The translations under genes were made by a program, and so were the position numbers. Below are positions 1 to 7,790 of a stretch of 64,000 nucleotides of DNA, piece after piece (the stretch's first letter is position 1; every line of letters begins with the position of its first letter). The stretch comes from Sphingobacterium composti (GTDB lineage Bacteria; Bacteroidota; Bacteroidia; Sphingobacteriales; Sphingobacteriaceae): assembly GCF_009829075.1 (NCBI RefSeq), contig NZ_WUQZ01000005.1, positions 1 through 64,000 on the forward strand. Reading direction: 5' to 3'. The notes beneath the pieces are model-generated. The model ran no database searches. It was not told where the DNA came from and saw nothing but the letters and a program-made list of their open reading frames with translations.

Positions 1-72
1 GACAGATTGACAGCTTGTGCCCATAGATTACCTTTGAAAGGAAAATCATTAAGAAAGAAAAAAAATAACTAA
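1..72 (+). CDS. istB: IS21 helper ATPase IstB, C-terminal end only
   Basis: Frame 1 reads DRLTACAHRLPLKGKSLRKK and then KNN and a stop at 70-72. This is the characteristic tail of IstB, the AAA+ helper of IS21 transposases (DRL..AH.....G.S.R). Only 23 codons are in the window. The family identification is from remembered IstB tails and not from a search. Confidence 0.75.
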   Translation, partial: DRLTACAHRLPLKGKSLRKKKNN

Positions 73-121
73 GTTTGAACTATAAATCCAGTGGCAATAA
101 GTCCAAATTATTGGTTAAAAA

Positions 122-165
122 CTGGTGTACTTTACAGCGGAACAGCTGGTGTACTTTGTTCGGAA
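122..165 (+). repeat. Terminal tandem repeats of the IS element
   Basis: Two copies of CTGGTGTACTTT, each followed after 3-4 variable bases by CGGAA, are spaced 24 bp apart. They lie between the istB stop and the inferred IS end, where IS21 elements carry transposase-binding repeats. Confidence 0.7.
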
Positions 166-171
166 TAATCA

Positions 172-1275
172 GTTACTAAAGAAGACTTAAAACAAAGATC
201 TTATGTTGAAGTAAAAATTAACAATCAAAGATTTAAAGAGTATAATGGAAACATTATAGAAATGGATATACATCCAAACAAAGCCAAAACCATATCGGAA
301 CGTAAAGCCTTATTATCTTTATTAGAACGAGAAATTGCTAAAGCTATAATTAGTCAAAAATATAGGGAGAATAAAACGTCTTCTGTAAAAAGAAATTCTA
401 AAATTACTATCGAACGTGCTTTATCTGAATCATTACAACATAAGATTGATTCTAATATTAGTCCACTATATAAGCGTAATTTAAAGCGCATATACAATTC
501 TTTCAAAGATTTCATGGGAAAATCTATGCAAGAGGAATTCATACATCTGAACGCAGGAGATATTCAAAATTTTTTAAATTCTTTTGTCTCATCAAACACA
601 TATTATATGGACAAGAGAAGGGACTTGGGGGTTCTCGTATCTAAAGCTAATAGTCTTTTCGATATGAGTGTTGATGTAATAAAAAAGACTGATAGAAGAA
701 AACCTAAAAGTGTATTACATCAGATTTATGATGAGAAGCAAATTCACATTATACTGAATTACTTAAAGAATAATAATGTGAATTTATATTTGTGTTGTTT
801 AATTAGTTATGGTTGTTTTTTAAGACCACATAAAGAAATTAGAAAATTAAAGGGTAAGCATTTTAAAAATGATTTCAATGAAATCCACTTATCTGGTGAT
901 GAAAATAAGAGTGGGAGAGTTCGAGTAACTCCAATTCCTAATTATGTTCGTGAAGCTATATATGATAAAGCCAGTAAACTTTTGCCAAATCAAAATCTAT
1001 TTACTGGAACATCCGATTATTTTAATGAAGACTATTTTAGCAAGGCTTGGAATAGATGTGCCAGGAAGATGAAAGAGATAGGAATACTAAATGATAAGCA
1101 AACTATTTATTCTTTCCGACACACAGCCGCAGTCAACGTCTACAAGAAAACAAAAGACTTACATATACTCCAACAGCTTTTAGGACACTCAGATATGATA
1201 GTTACATTAAAATACTTACGAGGTCTTGGAGTTCACAACACAGAAGAATTAAGACATGTAATGCCTGAACTCTAA
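172..1275 (+). pseudogene. Tyrosine recombinase (integrase), 5' end lost to IS insertion
   Basis: Site-specific recombinase of the Bacteroidota island/ICE type. Counting from the ATG at 262 (337 aa), the catalytic residues are R188 (FLRPHKEI), K216, R286 in YSFRHT (the usual HxxR His is Tyr), H309 in LLGHS and Y318. The reading frame is open back to about 172 with integrase-like sequence (SYVEVKINNQRFKEYNG), so the natural protein began further upstream. The IS end at 171 has removed the start codon and promoter. No ATG, GTG or TTG lies in frame before 262, and starting there would drop about 30 residues of the N-terminal arm-type domain. A 50-bp inverted-repeat site follows 3 bp after the stop. 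The gene is probably inactive or altered unless the IS supplies expression signals. Confidence 0.85.
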
Positions 1276-1278
1276 AAG

Positions 1279-1328
1279 TTGGACACGAAAATATACATTT
1301 ATACCCCCTTGCAGAAAATGGTGTCCAA
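1279..1328 (+). repeat. 50-bp inverted-repeat site, copy 1 (candidate recombination site)
   Basis: It starts 3 bp after the integrase stop. The left end is TTGGACACGAAAA and the right end is GTGTCCAA, a perfect 8-bp inverted repeat with TTGGACAC. The centre reads TTATACCCCC. It has exactly the same length as copies at 5051, 10346 and 14499. A conserved palindromic site beside a tyrosine recombinase suggests an attachment or crossover site; that role is inference. Confidence 0.7.
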
Positions 1329-1345
1329 ACCATAAAACAAAATAG

Positions 1346-1377
1346 GCCCATTACCCTTTGTTGGGATGGGCTTTTTT
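1346..1377 (+). terminator. Rho-independent terminator after integrase
   Basis: Stem GCCCAT (1346-1351) with ATGGGC (1366-1371), extended inside by CCC/GGG, followed by six T. Confidence 0.75.
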
Positions 1378-1416
1378 GTTTATTATTAGCCACTAAAACT
1401 TTTACAACCCTAATAA

Positions 1417-2484
1417 ATGGATTATAACATTCAAACAGATTCCGAAAATGACATTTTTGTTGAAGAGTGTCATATTGATGGTGAAGTGGAAATCTCTGAT
1501 GATTTACGCAAATATTTCACACCAAATGATATCACTTACAACACAGTTGCTGGATCTAAATCAAGTGATATATTTGATAGGATCAAAAAGCAACGTGAAA
1601 TTTTAAGGATTGTAAATGTAAAATTCCGACTTAAATATATTGAGATTGATGAAGACAATGTTCAATATTTACCTGATTATAATGTTTATGAATTGACATC
1701 ATCTTTACTCTTTAAAAAGAAATGTGATGATTTAAATGAAGAACAGGAAAAACAAGTCCAACCGTTTTTTATTAAACTGGTTCAGCTCTTCGTTTTATAT
1801 AAAGCTGATTACTGGGATGATCATCTTTATAAATTTGAAGAACATATCACTAAGGAAGGATTTAATGAGGATATTGATGAAGTCCACACGTTAAAACAAT
1901 TGTTGGATAAGTGGGAAAACCTGTCGAATGTTGAAGTCTCAATTCGTAAGAAGGATAAATACGGTTCTGTGATAAATTCTGAAAGTCAAAAAGTATTAGA
2001 TCAAGATTTAGAGCTAATACTTAATTCCTATATAAAAACTAAATATTACAATTTCATTAAAGCATATAAGCTTGAAAAGTATATAGCAAAACATGAGGTT
2101 AATGAATTAAAGAAATATTCTCAAGATGTTGAAAAGAAGGAATCACTTACAAACTACGTTTCTGAAGCAATTACCATTTTATATTTCAGAGATATTAAGC
2201 CGTCATTCACATATTCATATTTTGAAGAACTATATGAAATGATTCATAACAATACGCATTTTGATACTAGGTTAACACCTACTTATGAATTTTTAAAGAT
2301 TGTTGTTCCTGCTTTGAATAGATTTATCGAAGATAATGCTATTGAAAAATATAAAAAGAAGGATAAGCATATGTTATTATTTGCAATGCTAAGAGCATTT
2401 GATTTCGTTCCAGACAAGAAAGGATTAGAATTAGATGGTAAAATTGATGTTAAAGAAGATTTTATAAAACAGCTTTTAAGATAG
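1417..2484 (+). CDS. Island protein of unknown function, 355 aa
   Basis: I do not recognise this protein. It is acidic, rich in Lys/Glu/Asp/Tyr, mostly helical in appearance, with no signal peptide, membrane segment or obvious catalytic motif. It starts 89 bp after the integrase/site-1 block and is followed by its own strong terminator, so it is probably a single-gene transcript. It lies between recombination-like sites 1 and 2 together with a 149-aa unknown and a helicase-like protein. That arrangement suggests a mobilisation, replication or control function of the element, but nothing in the sequence proves it. Confidence 0.6.
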   Translation: MDYNIQTDSENDIFVEECHIDGEVEISDDLRKYFTPNDITYNTVAGSKSSDIFDRIKKQREILRIVNVKFRLKYIEIDEDNVQYLPDYNVYELTSSLLFKKKCDDLNEEQEKQVQPFFIKLVQLFVLYKADYWDDHLYKFEEHITKEGFNEDIDEVHTLKQLLDKWENLSNVEVSIRKKDKYGSVINSESQKVLDQDLELILNSYIKTKYYNFIKAYKLEKYIAKHEVNELKKYSQDVEKKESLTNYVSEAITILYFRDIKPSFTYSYFEELYEMIHNNTHFDTRLTPTYEFLKIVVPALNRFIEDNAIEKYKKKDKHMLLFAMLRAFDFVPDKKGLELDGKIDVKEDFIKQLLR

Positions 2485-2503
2485 ATTAAAGCTACATCTC
2501 AAG

Positions 2504-2545
2504 AAGGGGGAATTAAAAAACTAACTGTTTTTTATCCCCCTTTTT
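2504..2545 (+). terminator. Long-stem terminator
   Basis: AAGGGGG-AATTAAAAAA pairs with TTTTTTAT-CCCCCTT around a 7-nt loop and is followed by a T-run. It lies 20 bp after the 355-aa gene. Confidence 0.75.
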
Positions 2546-2659
2546 CGTGTCTGCATCTTTGTATTGTCCGAAGGGGATAACACTTAAACAGTAAGGCGCC
2601 AAATGTTTGAGTGGGACACGAACCGGGATGACAGTTATAAATTTTAAAACATTAAAAAG

Positions 2660-3109
2660 ATGTTATTATCAAACTACAAAAGCTCTAAAGAGCAAAACAA
2701 CAATTCGGTGAAATCTTTGGCGCCGAAATTAATTTCTAAAGAAGATAAATTAGTGTACCAATTTGTTTTCGCTAATAAACATTTTTACACAGGTTCACAT
2801 AAGTCCCTGTCGATTTTAAGAAGAACAACATTCTTAAATCACTGTAAAAATTTAAGCAAAAAACAACTAATCACGTTAGCTCTGTTTTTCAAATCCTTAA
2901 ATGAAGATGGGGTTAAACATATCTCAGAGGTTAGAACAACTAAAACTAACAAACTGAATTACGTAACAGCAATATTTGAAGTTGATGGTAAAACTTATAC
3001 TGAGAATATTTTCACATTCTCAGGTTTTAATAAGTTAGTCTCTTACAGAGGCATTGCTAAATACAATTTATCCCTTAATGGTTTATTAGAAACTGAAACT
3101 AAAAAATAA
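2660..3109 (+). CDS. Island protein of unknown function, 149 aa
   Basis: I do not recognise this protein. It is small and basic, with no signal peptide or membrane helix. The middle part (KNLSKKQLITLALFFKSL) looks helical, and the end (LNYVTAIFEVDGKTYTENIF) looks like a beta hairpin. It is bracketed by two terminator hairpins, so it is probably transcribed alone, about 100 bp upstream of the helicase-like gene. The upstream gap 2546-2659 contains an isolated GGGACACGAA that resembles the left end of the 50-bp island site but has no matching right end. Confidence 0.55.
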   Translation: MLLSNYKSSKEQNNNSVKSLAPKLISKEDKLVYQFVFANKHFYTGSHKSLSILRRTTFLNHCKNLSKKQLITLALFFKSLNEDGVKHISEVRTTKTNKLNYVTAIFEVDGKTYTENIFTFSGFNKLVSYRGIAKYNLSLNGLLETETKK

Positions 3110-3124
3110 CCCTTAGTCCAAAAT

Positions 3125-3150
3125 AGCTGGGGAATCCTCCCCAGCTTATT
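3125..3150 (+). terminator. Hairpin terminator
   Basis: Nine-bp perfect stem AGCTGGGGA/TCCCCAGCT with a 4-nt loop, then TTATT. The T-run is weak. Confidence 0.6.
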
Positions 3151-3214
3151 CACAATTAATTTAATTAACAGAACAATAACACTGCATCAAAGATGCGGAC
3201 AAACCTCTTACGTT

Positions 3215-5050
3215 ATGAAAACTCAAGATATCAAAATCAATAAAAATAAATTCTTATCAAAACTTATTCCTTCTAACTGCATTTTCTTTAAAAATCTTAC
3301 AGGTATTGGAGCAACTCATGTGGAATTAAATATAGCTCAGCGCAATTCGATAGTAATTGAACCATTCGTTCCCGTAATCACTGGTAAATCAATAAATAAT
3401 GATAAAATATTAGGTGTTTATGAAGGTATTACAAAAAAGGATATTGTTAAATATTTACAATCTTATAATGGATTTAAGAAAATTGTATCTACACCAGAAT
3501 CATTTATATCTAAAGTTATTCCAGCTTTTATTGAATTGGGAATCGATTTCCTAAATGAATATTTCTTACTTATTGATGAGTGTGACAGATTAACAAAAGA
3601 CGTAAATTTTAGAGAGCAAATCATTGCTCCTATGGATTACTTCTTTCAGTTTAAAAACAAGGCTTTTGTAAGTGCAACAGCTTTAATCCCAACAGATCCA
3701 AGATTTAAAGAAAATAAATTTAGAATTCAAAATGTTATACCAACATACAATATTGAAAAAAATATCAATGTAATAAATACTAATCATACTTTAAGTGCTT
3801 TAAAATATCGATTAGAAAACGCCAAAGCTGATAAGGTTTTAATTTTCTTGAATAGTGTTTCAGGATCAGCAAGCATAATTAAAACATTAGGTATTGCCGA
3901 TAAATCATCTTTGTTTACCTCTACTGATGCTGTTAAAAATTTTGATAAAGAATATACAGGTGCTAAACCAAGACATCTTTGCTCAGATTTGGATATACGT
4001 AAATTTAGTAAGTATAATTTTCTAACCAGCAGGTACTTTTCTGCCGTTGATATAAAAATCGAGGAAATGGTTGAAATTATCATAGTATCAGACGTCAATA
4101 AATTCCAACACTCCTTAATCGATCCATATGCAGATTTGATTCAAATTATTGGAAGAGTAAGAAATAGCTACTACATCGGCAGCGTAAATTTCATTGTAAA
4201 TCTTGAATCAAAAATTGATTTTGTAGAAAAAGAAGAAATTGAGAAAGCATTTGAATTCGGAGCTAAATTGAGGGAGGTGCTTAAAACAGGATTAATGAGT
4301 ACAGATAATGAAGGAATTAAAAATTTTATAAAAGAGTTTGTTAACATCATGGGAGATAAAGCCTTTTTCAATGATGACTTCACAGATAACCACTTCATGA
4401 AGGATAATTTCAGAAATGAAAATTTTGTTAAGTCCTTATATCAAAATAAAGAAACTTTAATTGGGTACTTAAAATCATTAAAGGTAAGAAATACGGATAA
4501 ATCTTATTTAAATGTTATTGATTCTGAGGAAGTGTACAGAATTAATGATGACACTTTAAAACTTATAAGTGCAAGGAAGCCATTTGATCAAAAATATGAA
4601 GAATTAATTCAGTCTATGAAGAACGTACAAGAAATGAAGAAAGAGAATTTTGAAAAGAAATATCTATTAAATAATTATGAGGAAATCGAAAGACGATTAA
4701 TAAATCAATACAAAGAAATGTATGAAATATTTCTTTCAGAAGGAGAAGAAAAGTTGAGATCAATTGGTAATTCAGAGCATAAGATTAAAAGGTATTACAG
4801 CCTTAATTATGATAATACGCACTTAGATAATATGCCATTAATTAAAGAACTATATCAAGAATTTGAATGTGGGATAGATTATAACCAAACAAAATTGTTA
4901 AATAAATTTCATGAGATTCTGATAAAATATGAACCTACAGCAACCAAGACACTTCATAACCTTAATAGGTTTTACGAATTCTGTATGAAAAAATCAGGCA
5001 GTAAAAGATTTATTAAGTTGCAGAAAGAGAGATTCAATGTAAAAAACTAA
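3215..5050 (+). CDS. SF2 helicase-like protein with degenerate Walker A, 611 aa
   Basis: The order of motifs is that of a superfamily 2 helicase: a P-loop position at residues 29-35 reading TGIGATH, Walker B LLIDECD at about 118-124, motif III SAT at 153-155 and a motif VI-like QIIGRVRN near 310. The Walker A lysine is absent (GAT replaces GKT), so normal ATP binding is doubtful. The C-terminal half is rich in Lys/Glu and looks helical. I recall similar GIGAT/GCGAT proteins in Bacteroidota mobile elements, without a known function. The stop codon abuts site 2 of the 50-bp repeat with no gap. It could be a structural or regulatory helicase relative of the element. Confidence 0.65.
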   Translation: MKTQDIKINKNKFLSKLIPSNCIFFKNLTGIGATHVELNIAQRNSIVIEPFVPVITGKSINNDKILGVYEGITKKDIVKYLQSYNGFKKIVSTPESFISKVIPAFIELGIDFLNEYFLLIDECDRLTKDVNFREQIIAPMDYFFQFKNKAFVSATALIPTDPRFKENKFRIQNVIPTYNIEKNINVINTNHTLSALKYRLENAKADKVLIFLNSVSGSASIIKTLGIADKSSLFTSTDAVKNFDKEYTGAKPRHLCSDLDIRKFSKYNFLTSRYFSAVDIKIEEMVEIIIVSDVNKFQHSLIDPYADLIQIIGRVRNSYYIGSVNFIVNLESKIDFVEKEEIEKAFEFGAKLREVLKTGLMSTDNEGIKNFIKEFVNIMGDKAFFNDDFTDNHFMKDNFRNENFVKSLYQNKETLIGYLKSLKVRNTDKSYLNVIDSEEVYRINDDTLKLISARKPFDQKYEELIQSMKNVQEMKKENFEKKYLLNNYEEIERRLINQYKEMYEIFLSEGEEKLRSIGNSEHKIKRYYSLNYDNTHLDNMPLIKELYQEFECGIDYNQTKLLNKFHEILIKYEPTATKTLHNLNRFYEFCMKKSGSKRFIKLQKERFNVKN

Positions 5051-5100
5051 GTGGACACGAAAACCTACATCTTATACCCCTTGTAAATTTTGGAGTCCAA
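5051..5100 (+). repeat. 50-bp inverted-repeat site, copy 2
   Basis: It starts on the base after the helicase stop codon. Left GTGGACACGAAAA, centre CTTATACCCC, right GGAGTCCAA. Length is again exactly 50 bp. Outer arms TGGAC/GTCCA and inner TACA/TGTA are inverted. The core has the same orientation as copy 1 and the opposite orientation to copies 3 and 4. Confidence 0.7.
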
Positions 5101-5102
5101 AA

Positions 5103-5127
5103 CAGAGATAAGAAATTATCTCTGTTT
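5103..5127 (+). terminator. Terminator directly after site 2
   Basis: Perfect 9-bp stem CAGAGATAA/TTATCTCTG with loop GAAA, then TTT. Confidence 0.65.
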
Positions 5128-5470
5128 GTCGTTTATGGGTGTACCATCATACGTACAGATTTAACGTCTTTTCCTGAATGCTAGGAATTATAATCCTCCA
5201 ATTATAACAATAAAGAAGAGAATCATATTTTTAGTAATCTATTGTAAAACAATTATTTACAGTCGTTTTGCTTTAAGCACAATACAATATGTTGATTAAT
5301 AAGCTTTTATAAATCCCCCCTGTACTCTGTATTTCGTACGCCAACAGTATATATCTTCAACCCCCGCACATTGTTTTGGTGGAAAAGGGTTTTTCACAAC
5401 AATTATCATGATATGAGCCTATCCAAAAAACGGATAGGCTTTTTTTATTAACCAAAATTCACAAAATATT
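5128..5470 (+). other. Gene-free leader before radC with hairpins and a terminator
   Basis: About 340 bp without a convincing reading frame. It contains a hairpin GTGGAAAA-ggg-TTTTTCAC (5379-5397) and a strong terminator (AGCCTATCC/GGATAGGCT, 5416-5440, then T7) ending 24 bp before radC. Either a small RNA is made here or the terminator conditions radC expression. No good TAnnTTTG promoter is seen; the nearest is TATCTTCA at about 5352. Confidence 0.45.
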
Positions 5471-5923
5471 ATGCAACATTTAATGAATGTATCAGAAATT
5501 AAAGTCCAATTTAAACCTAAATTCAAGCTTTCTGAATGTCCTCAAATCAACAACTCTAAGGATGCCTATGAAATTTTAAAACGTGTCTGGGATGAAGGAT
5601 TAATGAGCTTTTTGGAAGAGTTTAAAGTTATACTACTTACTAAAGCGAATAAGGTTTTAGGTGTGGTGGATGTTGGAATGGGAGGTAAAGACTTTGTACC
5701 AGTTGATATGAAAATTATATTTTCTATCACTTTAAAAGCATCTGCATCTAAGATTATTTTAGTCCATAATCATCCATCAGGTAAATTAGAACCTAGTCCA
5801 CAAGACAAAGATATTACGAATAAAGCTGTTGAAGCTGGAAGGGTGCTTGATATTGAGGTGTGTGATCATATTATTGTGTCAGAAGACGGATACTATAGTT
5901 TAAAGGATGATGGATATTTTTAG
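5471..5923 (+). CDS. radC: RadC-like JAB-domain protein, 150 aa
   Basis: It has a JAMM/MPN+ metalloprotease-like fold with the motif LVHNHPSGKLEPSPQDKD, giving metal ligands H99, H101 and D112 and a candidate Glu at about 49-50. The protein is short and lacks the N-terminal helix-hairpin-helix of chromosomal RadC, as is usual for RadC-like proteins on Bacteroidota islands. Despite the historical name, a DNA-repair role is not established for the family. Degraded copies of its 3' end occur at 8849-8926 and 10426-10464, so such genes seem to travel with the island's modules. It is followed by a probable structured RNA. Confidence 0.85.
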   Translation: MQHLMNVSEIKVQFKPKFKLSECPQINNSKDAYEILKRVWDEGLMSFLEEFKVILLTKANKVLGVVDVGMGGKDFVPVDMKIIFSITLKASASKIILVHNHPSGKLEPSPQDKDITNKAVEAGRVLDIEVCDHIIVSEDGYYSLKDDGYF

Positions 5924-5943
5924 ATTGATATTCAATATTTATA

Positions 5944-5951
5944 TATCTTTG
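5944..5951 (+). promoter_or_regulatory. -7 box TATCTTTG for the RNA at 5957
   Basis: Perfect match to the Bacteroidota -7 consensus TAnnTTTG. The -33 element is weak (ATTG at 5924-5927). The box sits 20 bp after the radC stop. Confidence 0.5.
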
Positions 5952-5956
5952 TAATG

Positions 5957-6170
5957 TATAAAATATTAAAAGAATAAAGCGTTAGCTTACAGTTCTTGTC
6001 AACGAGAAAACCTGATAAATTTTCACAAGCACAAACAAGGACAGTTAGAGTTAACGTCTCACCTCATTATATGTCAAATATAAAGAGCGTGGGGCGTAAT
6101 CTATCTGTTTGTGCGGGTTCTCTCAGGTACCTCTCTTGACAGCTCTAGGTTATAGTCCCACGCTTTTTTA
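5957..6170 (+). ncRNA. Probable structured non-coding RNA, about 215 nt
   Basis: No protein is encoded, but long-range pairs nest: TGTCAA/TTGACA (5998-6003 with 6136-6141), ACCTGA/TCAGGT (6010-6015 with 6123-6128) and GCACAAACA/TGTTTGTGC (6029-6037 with 6106-6114). AAAGCGT near the 5' end can pair with ACGCTTT at the 3' end. An alternative 3' hairpin AGCGTGGG/CCCACGCT is followed by T6, acting as a terminator. A TATCTTTG promoter box lies just upstream. The long interrupted rod recalls 6S RNA, but a housekeeping 6S gene on an island would be odd. No reverse transcriptase is nearby, so a retron is unlikely. The start is inferred from the promoter. Confidence 0.5.
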
Positions 6171-6217
6171 TTTGCTAACCAATCGAATCGGGATTTATCG
6201 ATAACTAAACGAATTTT

Positions 6218-6724
6218 ATGAAAAAACTAATTTACTTCTTTTGTGTTATACTCTTATTGGGCTGTAATGAAAGTCCACAATCTAATTCAGGTTTTGGCGG
6301 TCAAGTCAAAGAGTATTTAAAATCCGATGAAGAAAAAAAACGGGAATCTGACGCTGAAAAAGCTGAATTAGCAAAAATTGAAGCTGAAAAAAAAAGAGAA
6401 TCTGCACAACATGAAGCCAATTGTCAATTTGAAAAAGCTCAATACACTGTTGATAATTATATTAATAAAAAAGGTTTTAAAATAATTGAAACACTGACAC
6501 CCAACTACTCTTATGGTGCTATGGATTTTTCAAGAGATGAATTTCACTGCAGTGCTACATATACTTTTTTAGTTAAAGAGTTAATTATGTCTTCTTCTAC
6601 AGGGAATATGTATAGCGACAAAATATATAGGCTGACTGTTACACTAATCAAATATGAAAATTATGAAGTAACTTCTTCAATATTATTTGATAGAAATACA
6701 GGGAGAGAGAGAATATTAATTTAG
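6218..6724 (+). CDS. Small island lipoprotein, 168 aa
   Basis: Signal peptide MKKLIYFFCVILLLGC with the lipobox LLGC and lipidated Cys16, so the protein is membrane-anchored. Residues about 35-65 form a highly charged Glu/Lys/Ala-rich helix (EEKKRESDAEKAELAKIEAE), probably a coiled coil. The rest looks like an alpha/beta domain of unknown family. It stands alone, transcribed rightward, between the structured RNA and a leftward gene cluster. The function is unknown; an entry-exclusion or cell-surface role for the element is possible but unsupported. Confidence 0.65.
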   Translation: MKKLIYFFCVILLLGCNESPQSNSGFGGQVKEYLKSDEEKKRESDAEKAELAKIEAEKKRESAQHEANCQFEKAQYTVDNYINKKGFKIIETLTPNYSYGAMDFSRDEFHCSATYTFLVKELIMSSSTGNMYSDKIYRLTVTLIKYENYEVTSSILFDRNTGRERILI

Positions 6725-6768
6725 CCTTACACTTAGCAAGTATAGTTTAAGCTATATAATTATGCTTG

Positions 6769-7302
6769 CTAATCAATTGATTCCAATCCGATAAAAGAAT
6801 CATCATCAATACTAATTTCTTTATAGAAGTTGCTCGGTTTCGACTCAGATTGCATATTTATTTTTTGAGCATCAATTGTGTTAATAATAGATTGATAAGA
6901 ATCATTCTCAAAATTTCTAAAATAATAATTACCTAAAATTTGTAAAGGAATATACTCATAAGCACTTTGGTTGACATCATATTTAAATAGAGCATACAAC
7001 TCAAATCCTCCATCACTAATTTTTGAACTGGTATATTTAATAAGTTCAACTGATTTCAAGTATTGAACATCGATTCCTAAAGATTTATTTGAGTCGGTTT
7101 TCGCACCAATTTTGATAGCTTCCTCTAGAGTTTCTAAAGAAATATATTGAGGTATATCACCTTTCTGATAACCCAAAATATCTTCGTTACTTTCGGGGTT
7201 GTTGTATGAATAAGCACTTCCATTTGGAAGTATAATATAGCTAAGGTTTTTTCTCGACCAAGCTATGTTGTAATGTTTATAGAAAAGGAAGTATTCGGTC
7301 AT
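6769..7302 (-). CDS. Unknown protein, 177 aa, last gene of a nuclease operon
   Basis: I do not recognise this protein. It is soluble, acidic and Tyr/Ser/Asn-rich, without signal peptide or clear motif. It is the third gene of a leftward set: nuclease (8702-7791), CxxC protein (7782-7327), then this gene after 24 bp. Co-transcription with a PD-(D/E)xK nuclease on an island suggests an accessory or immunity role, which is inference from context only. Confidence 0.55.
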   Translation of the reverse strand: MTEYFLFYKHYNIAWSRKNLSYIILPNGSAYSYNNPESNEDILGYQKGDIPQYISLETLEEAIKIGAKTDSNKSLGIDVQYLKSVELIKYTSSKISDGGFELYALFKYDVNQSAYEYIPLQILGNYYFRNFENDSYQSIINTIDAQKINMQSESKPSNFYKEISIDDDSFIGLESID

Positions 7303-7326
7303 ATTTATTAGGATATAAAACTTAAC

Positions 7327-7782
7327 TTAGGGTCTGCAACATTTACCATCAACATGCTTTACTATCTTATACTGATAGTTTTCATGATAATTTATAGCTC
7401 TTTTTCTCTCCTGACCTTCAAGAACTAAACCTAAATTATTAACTACATTTCCACAATATCCACATCTATAAAAAATTTCCCCTTCATAATAGTTAAAATC
7501 ATCTTCTGCTTCTAAATATCTAATAGATTTTGTATCATCTTTAATGATAATAACACTTTGTAATGGTACAAATTCATTTTCAGCCTCTCTAATAAGTACA
7601 CCTAAAAGAATATGAGGTATAGGCATACTTTCTTTATAAATTTCTCTATACTCTAGTATTAAATCGTCAAAGTTTTCAGTGCTTAATACAATAGTATCTT
7701 CCATAGTAAGTCCCTTATCAAGAATCAGATTTCTTAAATTCAAATAGTTAATTCTTGAAATTGGCACAGTTTCTATTCTCAT
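7327..7782 (-). CDS. Unknown CxxC-containing protein, 151 aa
   Basis: Residues 107-110 are CGYC and the protein ends with C148-C149, which together could form a zinc knuckle (CxxC...CC). The N-terminal two thirds looks like an alpha/beta domain with no recognised family. It lies 8 bp downstream of the nuclease gene, so the two are almost certainly co-transcribed. A DNA- or RNA-binding partner of the nuclease is possible but not shown. Confidence 0.55.
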   Translation of the reverse strand: MRIETVPISRINYLNLRNLILDKGLTMEDTIVLSTENFDDLILEYREIYKESMPIPHILLGVLIREAENEFVPLQSVIIIKDDTKSIRYLEAEDDFNYYEGEIFYRCGYCGNVVNNLGLVLEGQERKRAINYHENYQYKIVKHVDGKCCRP

Positions 7783-7790
7783 ATTAACTT

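Larger units (their letters stand above)
1..171 (+). mobile_element. Right end of an IS21-family insertion sequence (partial)
   Basis: The window begins inside the element. The first 72 bases encode an IstB-like C-terminus. About 50 bases later come two copies of a motif, CTGGTGTACTTT followed by nCGGAA (122-142 and 146-165), which resemble the multiple terminal repeats of IS21-type elements. The element probably ends with the CA at 170-171, because IS21 elements end TG...CA and the downstream integrase reading frame resumes right after. The family call rests on the IstB tail plus the repeat layout; the left end lies outside the window. Confidence 0.75.

Noticed and set aside
2611-2640. GGGACACGAA resembling the left arm of the 50-bp site
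   Set aside because: No GTCCA right arm at the expected distance and no GGGGTAT-type core, so it was not counted as a site copy.
5957-6170. Retron msr-msd, hammerhead ribozyme or tmRNA
   Set aside because: No reverse transcriptase nearby, no CTGATGA...GAAA core, no tRNA-like ends or tag frame.
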